The translations under genes were made by a program, and so were the position numbers. A model generated the notes under the pieces. That model made no database searches. It saw nothing but the letters and a program-made list of their open reading frames with translations, and was not told the origin of the DNA. A stretch of DNA of 15,704 bases from Gemmatimonadota bacterium (GTDB taxonomy: Bacteria > Gemmatimonadota > Gemmatimonadetes > Gemmatimonadales > Gemmatimonadaceae): positions 1 through 15,704 of the forward strand of contig JAHFCS010000011.1 of the NCBI GenBank assembly GCA_023249395.1. The letters run 5' to 3'. Each line of letters starts with the position of its first letter. Position 1 is the first letter of the stretch. Positions 11,449-15,704 of the stretch are shown piece by piece.

Positions 11449-12549
11449 CAGGGGAATTTCGGGAAATGGCCAGTGAGGAACCTTGATTTCGTGCGCGTGC
11501 CCGGCCTCTCGCGTGATCACGTACGGCTTGGGCGGACGCTTGCCGTAGTGCGCCGTATACGCCACGTCCTGAAAATGCGAAAGAAACAGTTTCACCACGT
11601 GTCTCTTCGCCCGCGCGTGGATATGCGCCGGCGGCAGGCGCCCGGCCGAGTAGGATTTATAGGCGTCGGTCGTCTTCCCAATCTTCACCTTCGCAAGCTT
11701 CTCCGCCGCTTGCCCCGCGAGCGCCCCGCTCTCGTTGTGCGCGATCTCGATGGCCTTCCGCTCCACGTAGAATTTCCCGTACACATCATCGTGCCCGGAC
11801 ACCTTCACGAAGCTCTCGCCAATCTTCCAGCAGAGCGTCTTCAACCGCGTGTTCCACGGGCGGCGCGCGAGCGCCTTCGCGAGATGGACGGCGCTCAGCG
11901 GTCGAACCTCGCCCGTGCGGTAGTCCGTTTGCACCGCGCGCAGGAGGGACGCCGGTTGCCGGCCCCATACCTGCGCCGCGCGCAGCACGAACGCCTCGTC
12001 GACCTGCGTACCGACCGGGTGCTCGCGAATCCACGTCATGCACTCCTCTTGTTTGGTCCACTTCACCGTCGGATCGAGGCCGGCGAATCTCCAAATATGA
12101 CCCGCCGTCGGCGCCTTCGTGATGTCGATGTGGGCCAGGAGGCCGGCGCTGAGGACCGGCCCGATGCCGATGATGCTTTGTGCCCACCGCCCGACCGGCG
12201 ACGCGTTGGCGTACGCGCCGAGCGCGGCGAGGACGTTCCGCTCCAGCAAGCCGGCGTTGCCGGCCAGCCAGGTAAGACACGTATGGGGCTCCTTGCTCTG
12301 CGTCAGGGCCCGCACCTGGTTCGCCGCGCGAATGCGGTCACCCTGCATCGCGTAGTAGGCGTCGACAAAGTAGCGGGCCTCGGTCGGCGTCAAGAGCGCC
12401 GCGGCGGCCTTGAGGTCCTTGCTGAGGCGTCGGATCTGTTCGAGGTCGGTCGTCGGATGGGCGGTCAACACGTGCGTCTCTAACGCCTCAGCGGTCGGAC
12501 ACACGACGCCGCAGGTTCCGCAGGGAAAACTCGTGGGTTCTTCACTCAT
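11446..12549 (-). CDS. C2H2 zinc finger + Transposase_20-like HhH protein, 367 aa
   Basis: N-terminal C2H2 finger CGTC...H...H (C10, C13, H26, H31), a helical region to about 120, then SIIGIGPVLSAGLLAHIDI...PTAGHIWRFAGLDP (125-160), the helix-hairpin-helix/Transposase_20 signature shared with the C-terminal half of IS110-family recombinases. RRPWNTRLKTLCWKIGESFVKVS and a basic C-terminus follow. The RuvC-like DEDD domain of IS110 enzymes is missing, so it is probably a DNA-binding rather than DNA-mobilising protein. Similar proteins occur in phages. AAGGAG lies 8 nt before ATG 12549. It is flanked on both sides by the two largest arrays. Confidence 0.82.
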   Translation of the reverse strand: MSEEPTSFPCGTCGVVCPTAEALETHVLTAHPTTDLEQIRRLSKDLKAAAALLTPTEARYFVDAYYAMQGDRIRAANQVRALTQSKEPHTCLTWLAGNAGLLERNVLAALGAYANASPVGRWAQSIIGIGPVLSAGLLAHIDITKAPTAGHIWRFAGLDPTVKWTKQEECMTWIREHPVGTQVDEAFVLRAAQVWGRQPASLLRAVQTDYRTGEVRPLSAVHLAKALARRPWNTRLKTLCWKIGESFVKVSGHDDVYGKFYVERKAIEIAHNESGALAGQAAEKLAKVKIGKTTDAYKSYSAGRLPPAHIHARAKRHVVKLFLSHFQDVAYTAHYGKRPPKPYVITREAGHAHEIKVPHWPFPEIPL

Positions 12550-12572
12550 TTGTCACACTCCTTCAGGTTGGT

Positions 12573-13108
12573 TGGCTCGCTCGAGAGCCATGGTGCGCTC
12601 TCCTCTTGTGGCTGCTCTCTCCTCTTCGCACGCGCTGTCTCTGCTGGCTCGCTCGCGCGGTATGGTGCGCTCGTTGGGGCTGGCTCGCTCCTACCTACGG
12701 GTGCTCTCAACAACTGTGGCTTTTGCTCACTCATCCTGTGGCTCTCGGCGCGAATGGCTCGCTCGACGACAATGGGGCTCACTGCGGCGATGGCTCGCTC
12801 GAGAGCACTGCTGCTTTCATTCTTTGTGGCTGTCGTCGGCGCTGGCTCGCTCTCTGCGTTTGGTGCGCTCCCGCACTCTGGCTGCCGCTCTACTTCTTTG
12901 GTACGCACTTGACATGTGGGGCTCGCTCTCTCTTTGTGGTACGCGCTCGCGCACGTGGCTCGCTCTCTATTTTTGGTGCCCTCCTCCGCGATGGGTGCTC
13001 GCTCGCGAGCACTGGTGCGCTCTTCGGTTGTGGCTCGCTCTCGGTCGATGAGACTCTCAATCGCGCTGGCTCGCTCTCGTTGTATGGGGCTCTCCGACGC
13101 TATGGCTA
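12573..13108 (+). repeat. array VI of 18-nt core/octet repeats (about 28 cores)
   Basis: The largest array. A cores are almost invariant (TGGCTCGCTC many times); B cores vary at positions 4-7 (TGGTGCGCTC, TGGGGCTCAC, TGGTACGCAC, TGCTGCTTTC). Octets include gagagcca, tcctcttg, gcgcggta, gttggggc, ctacctac, gacgacaa, gagagcac, ctgcgttt-like and others, without obvious family. It starts exactly at the stop of the coiled-coil gene: TGGCTA contains the complement of TAG. It ends just before AAGGAG of the HhH gene. Some decayed units have lengths of 16-22 nt. Confidence 0.92.
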
Positions 13109-13912
13109 CCGCGGATCACGTCGACTGTAGAATTCCACCCCAGGGACCCGTATCGTCCCCTTTCCCGCCTTCGCCAGGGCGGTCAGCTTTTTCTCGTCCG
13201 GCATCAGGTACTGCCGCGGGATCAACTCCATATCCCGTGCGAGGACTTCGGGCGGTGTGGCCTCTCGTTCATTCGGCCCGCCTAAATACCGCCAGTGCCA
13301 CGTTTCGGTGAAGTGCAACCCCTCAACCGCGGCGACCTCGTCGCGGATCGCCACGACCGGCATGGGCGCAGCCTTCGCCTCGGCCATCACCGCCTTGGCC
13401 ATCTCGATGTCGCCCGTCTTCTTCAGCTCGCGCGCTTCGGCTTTGGCGCGCTCGAGTTGCTCGCGCTGCAGGCGTTCGGCGGTCTCGCGTTCCGCTTGTT
13501 GCCGGCGCTTCGTGGACTCGTCGTTAAAGACGGCGATGGCCGTGTTGACCTTCTTCCGCAGGTCGGCGAGCGGCTTGCGGACTTCGTTTTCACGCGAGGT
13601 CGCAAGCCGATGAATGGCGAACCAGCGGGCCTTGATTGGTTTGAAGAACGCTTCCGCCTCGGCGTCGAGACTATCGATCGACGACCGCAATTGCACCGCG
13701 CGCTCGACGCCGGCCACGTCCACCACGGTGACGGTCACATCCTGCACGAACGCCACGATCTTCGCGAGCATGTCGGCACCGAGGCTGCGCACGCGATCTT
13801 CGATTGTGCTGGGATCAGCCTCAACGGCGCGCACCGTACTCTTCCCCTTGACACCCGCCACACGCTGTTCGAGTGCTCGATCGGCTGTCCCATTCTCAGT
13901 GCTGGCTTTCAT
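13106..13912 (-). CDS. coiled-coil phage recombination-associated protein, 268 aa
   Basis: An N-terminal polar region, then long helices (LRSSIDSLDAEAEAFFKPIKARWFAIHRL...ENEVRKPLADLRKKVNTAIAVFNDE) and a strongly charged coiled coil (RRQQAERETAERLQREQLERAKAEARELKK), ending in a compact domain with FTETWHWRYLGG and IPRQYLMPDEKKLTALAKAGKGTIRVPGVEFY. This architecture is typical of a conserved phage protein that travels with RecT/ERF or exonuclease genes; the exact role is not known to me. AGGAGG lies 4-5 nt before ATG 13912, which overlaps the upstream stop as ATGA. Confidence 0.78.
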   Translation of the reverse strand: MKASTENGTADRALEQRVAGVKGKSTVRAVEADPSTIEDRVRSLGADMLAKIVAFVQDVTVTVVDVAGVERAVQLRSSIDSLDAEAEAFFKPIKARWFAIHRLATSRENEVRKPLADLRKKVNTAIAVFNDESTKRRQQAERETAERLQREQLERAKAEARELKKTGDIEMAKAVMAEAKAAPMPVVAIRDEVAAVEGLHFTETWHWRYLGGPNEREATPPEVLARDMELIPRQYLMPDEKKLTALAKAGKGTIRVPGVEFYSRRDPR

Positions 13913-14085
13913 GGGGCCTCCTCGCGCGGCGGCTCGATGACGTACATGTCGAGGATGGCCAGCGCCCGCACGATGCGGTTATTCGGCGATCGGCTCTCAT
14001 CGATCAGATAGCGCCGCACCGCGCGCATCGCCGTGTTCAGGTCCTCAATCCGCAGTTGGAGTTCTCGTCTCGCTGTCACACTCAT
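13909..14085 (-). CDS. small helical protein, 58 aa
   Basis: A 58-aa frame (MSVTARRELQLRIEDLNTAM...) with GGAGG 4 nt upstream and ATGA overlaps at both ends, which fits the operon perfectly. Two amphipathic helices can be read (RRELQLRIEDLNTAMRAVRRYLID and NRIVRALAILDMYVI). The end EPPREEAP is flexible. The family is not recognised; it probably works with the neighbouring recombination genes. Confidence 0.8.
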   Translation of the reverse strand: MSVTARRELQLRIEDLNTAMRAVRRYLIDESRSPNNRIVRALAILDMYVIEPPREEAP

Positions 14086-14792
14086 AGATCCTCCGCCATT
14101 TCAATCCACGTGCCTTTCCGCGCCGAGCGAATTTGCAGGGCGCACAGCAACGTCAGAAACTCCCGGTAGTCCCGAGACTTCGTGTACGCCTCGACCGCAT
14201 ACGTCCCGTCCTTCTTGAGCCGAATCGCGTACCGCTTCAGGTGGCTCAGGTCCCCGAGGGCTTCCCAGCTCGTGGCCAACTCGAACCCCGAGTCTTGCCG
14301 GAAGCGCAGCCACGCGTCGAGGTACGGCGCGTAGGCCGGGAAGTCCGCGCGGAACGACTCGACATCCAGATCGCCCTCGTTGAAGTAGTGCACGGCTTGG
14401 TGCACGGCGCCGCCGCGGTCTCGCGCGTCCCGGAGAATCGTCGGCGGAATGCGCGAAAAGTCGATCAGTCCTGATGCCTGAAGCACGCCGGTGACGGAGG
14501 GCAACAAGATCGCCTCCGCTTCTTCTTCGCGTCGTGCGGTGGCCCCTCGATGCAGGGTGTAGCGATGCGCCTCGGGCTCGAACGTCAGCATCTCCGGCGT
14601 ATCGCCGTTCGCCTGCATCTCCAGGAGCGCCCCGAGGTACGCCGCGGTTTGCAGGTCCGCGGCGACATCGTTCGGCGCCCCGGTTTTGTAATCCACGAGT
14701 GCGCCAGCCCCGCGCCAGAGCCCGAGCACGTCCAAACTGCCGGCAAAGCGGTACTGGCGCGAGAAGACACGAACTTCACAGAGGGCGCTCAC
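14082..14792 (-). CDS. PD-(D/E)XK nuclease with permuted motif order, 236 aa
   Basis: Phage exonuclease of the Cas4/RecB-like PD-(D/E)XK superfamily, expected to process DNA ends. The catalytic core is at the N-terminus: YRFAGSLDVLG (D21), LVDYKTG (D34, K36), LQTAAYL (Q48). Only then comes MLTFEPEAHRYTL...LPSVTGVLQASGLIDFS and DRGGAVHQAVHYF (127-137), the segment that normally opens such proteins. The end RYAIRLKKDGTYAVEAYTKSRDYREFL is in its usual C-terminal place. The order is thus middle-first-last. The ATG overlaps the upstream stop as ATGA. Motif residues look intact, so activity is plausible if it folds. Confidence 0.8.
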   Translation of the reverse strand: MSALCEVRVFSRQYRFAGSLDVLGLWRGAGALVDYKTGAPNDVAADLQTAAYLGALLEMQANGDTPEMLTFEPEAHRYTLHRGATARREEEAEAILLPSVTGVLQASGLIDFSRIPPTILRDARDRGGAVHQAVHYFNEGDLDVESFRADFPAYAPYLDAWLRFRQDSGFELATSWEALGDLSHLKRYAIRLKKDGTYAVEAYTKSRDYREFLTLLCALQIRSARKGTWIEMAEDL

Positions 14793-15046
14793 GACGGTTC
14801 CCTCCGGCGGTCGGTCCGTTCGCCGCGGCGGTACGTGTCGAGGACGGCTTCGCTGGCCTCAACGCCGGCCTCTTGGAGGAGCGCGATCAACTCGGCCTTA
14901 TCCTTTCCGTAGACGACGATGATGTCCTTGACGAGGATGTTCGTGCCCTCGAAGGTCTTCGTGGCGCCGCGGGCCCGCAGGTCCGTCAGGTCGGATTCGA
15001 CCAGACCGATCAGCAGGACGTGGTTGTCGCCGTGGCCGACGATCAT
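14789..15046 (-). CDS. conserved phage hypothetical protein, 85 aa
   Basis: MIVGHGDNHVLLIGLVESDLTDLRARGATKTFEGTNILVKDIIVVYGKDKAELIALLQEAGV is a compact alpha/beta protein that I recall as a conserved companion of phage recombination genes. ATG 15046 is preferred because it overlaps the upstream stop as ATGA; an in-frame GTG at 15055 is possible. The arginine-rich C-terminal tail RRGERTDRRREPS may contact nucleic acid. Function unknown. Confidence 0.75.
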   Translation of the reverse strand: MIVGHGDNHVLLIGLVESDLTDLRARGATKTFEGTNILVKDIIVVYGKDKAELIALLQEAGVEASEAVLDTYRRGERTDRRREPS

Positions 15047-15456
15047 GACGGGCACACCGCGAACCGCGACCCCTGGCGCAACTCACGGAAGTCGAGGAGC
15101 GCCCGAGCGGCCACTTCTTCCGAGAGCCCGATCCTGCTCGTCAGAAACGCGAAGAGCAGCTCATCAGACACCGCGGCCTCGATGGCGCCGGCCAGCATGC
15201 CGAGGACTTCACGCGCTTTTTCGAGGTCCATCTGGGTTTTCTCGCCGTTCAACTGGAACTCGACCATGCCCCGCTTGGTCCGCCCGCTGAGAATCGTGCC
15301 GATTTCGATCGTCGTCGAGGGACGACGCAGCACGCTCTCGGGATGGTGCGCGAAGCGATTCGTCCCGTCATTGGCCGCGAACGTCGCGTGCGGACAGATC
15401 GTCGTCCGGAACTCATCGTCGAACTCGGCGCCGCAGCTCGCACAGGTCACAGTCAT
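15043..15456 (-). CDS. zinc-ribbon-containing phage protein, 137 aa
   Basis: MTVTCASCGAEFDDEFRTTICPH supplies a C-x2-C pair and a Cys-x-x/His group for zinc binding; the middle TTIEIGTILSGRTKRGMVEFQLNGEKTQMDLEKAREVLGMLAGAIEAAVSDELLFAFL is a beta segment followed by long helices. The chosen ATG lies 5 nt after the upstream stop with GGTGA as ribosome binding site; an ATG at 15468 overlaps the upstream gene. Function unknown; likely part of the recombination operon. Confidence 0.75.
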   Translation of the reverse strand: MTVTCASCGAEFDDEFRTTICPHATFAANDGTNRFAHHPESVLRRPSTTIEIGTILSGRTKRGMVEFQLNGEKTQMDLEKAREVLGMLAGAIEAAVSDELLFAFLTSRIGLSEEVAARALLDFRELRQGSRFAVCPS

Positions 15457-15461
15457 GGGGG

Positions 15462-15704
15462 TCACCATTCACTCACGAGAATCGAGGGGGTGTCTTCCTC
15501 GTCAATCCGGGACGGACAGTCGGTCTTCGTCAGATCGCAGAACGCACATTCCGACGCGCTCGGGGTCTTCCCCGGTGGCGTCTCGGTGCCCATGACCCGC
15601 ATCAGCGCGAACAGGCGCGTGGCCACGGCGTCGTTCGCTTCTTCGGGCGCAATCGGATGCGGCTCGAGCCCGCCGTCCGGCGCCTTGTAACAGACTTCGC
15701 CGGC
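15462..15704 (-). CDS. PD-(D/E)XK (Cas4/RecB-like) nuclease, C-terminal part
   Basis: The C-terminal 80 residues of a gene entering from the right edge. VCYKAPDGGLEPHPIAPEEANDAVATRLFALMRVMG precedes ECAFCDLTKTDCPSRID, the cysteine-rich end of phage PD-(D/E)XK_1/Cas4-like nucleases, where three or four Cys bind an Fe-S cluster or zinc. The catalytic part lies outside the window, so activity cannot be judged. The TGA stop overlaps a possible start of the next gene. Confidence 0.72.
   Translation of the reverse strand, partial: AGEVCYKAPDGGLEPHPIAPEEANDAVATRLFALMRVMGTETPPGKTPSASECAFCDLTKTDCPSRIDEEDTPSILVSEW

Noticed and set aside
11446..12549. Active IS110 insertion sequence
   Set aside because: Only the HhH/Transposase_20 part is present; the DEDD RuvC-like domain and the catalytic-serine region are not visible, and no element ends were identified.
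12546..12908. Minus-strand 120-aa frame through array VI whose stop overlaps the HhH-gene ATG as ATGA
   Set aside because: The repeat peptide switches frame (ERA, SEP, RAS) along the frame, start codon lacks a ribosome site, and the last residues merely translate the Shine-Dalgarno of the next gene. The overlap appears accidental.
414..13108. CRISPR array
   Set aside because: Constant parts are only 10 nt and variable parts 8 nt, there are two alternating constant types, and no cas operon is present. A Cas4-like nuclease fragment here is of the phage recombination type.

Overview
The window is a GC-rich, densely packed piece of a tailed dsDNA phage or prophage (Caudoviricetes-like). The evidence is a small terminase subunit, a RusA resolvase, a CHC2/TOPRIM primase-helicase, phage-type PD-(D/E)XK nucleases, a C5-cytosine methyltransferase, an HNH homing-type endonuclease, small zinc-ribbon and ribbon-helix-helix proteins, a phage tRNA, and long runs of minus-strand genes joined by ATGA/TGATG overlaps with GGAGG-type ribosome binding sites. 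I cannot name the host. Almost everything is on the minus strand, so transcription runs from high to low coordinates.

Layout in transcription order. (1) 15704-13106: recombination/replication operon: C-terminus of a Cas4/RecB-like nuclease, zinc ribbon, 85-aa conserved protein, a PD-(D/E)XK nuclease with permuted motif order, a 58-aa ORF and a coiled-coil protein. (2) 13108-10918: two large arrays of short degenerate repeats flanking a 367-aa C2H2 + Transposase_20-like helix-hairpin-helix protein. (3) 10777-8613: primase-helicase, a strong promoter and a frameshifted small gene. (4) 8616-7065: a plus-strand small gene, a DUF5343-like gene, a class II tRNA with anticodon UUA (ochre suppressor) and two small divergent ORFs. 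(5) 7064-5415: a structured non-coding stretch, an RHH regulator with a palindromic operator, a SpoVG-like protein, and two paralogous two-TM proteins around a RadC C-terminal remnant. (6) 5397-3439: a promoter-led operon of RHH protein, TubC-like protein, two zinc-finger proteins, RusA and a gene with a second internal start. (7) 3382-2233: a cytosine methyltransferase whose 3' end is disrupted by a convergent HNH gene, with a second methyltransferase C-terminus left behind. (8) 2160-1: terS and small genes separated by more repeat arrays; the large terminase is not in the window.

The outstanding feature is the repeat system. Six intergenic sites, from about 40 bp to about 540 bp long, consist of a strict 18-nt unit: a conserved 10-nt core followed by an apparently random 8-nt segment. 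Core A (TGGCTCGCTC) and core B (consensus TGGTGCKCTC or TGGGGCTCTC) alternate, giving a 36-nt super-period. I count roughly 95-100 cores by eye. Orientation is constant except for one 30-bp block that is an exact inverted copy of part of a neighbouring array. Several arrays begin inside the stop codon of the upstream gene and end just before the Shine-Dalgarno sequence of the next gene. Such conservation beside unconstrained segments does not fit decay of a simple tandem repeat. It points to selection on the cores (protein or RNA binding) or to a mechanism that randomises the octets. The arrays frame-shift freely and do not look coding. I do not recognise the system.

Secondary points of interest are the UUA suppressor tRNA, the permuted nuclease, the HNH/methyltransferase scar, three copies of one promoter type with TGCGCA boxes, and two plus-strand genes that look leaderless.
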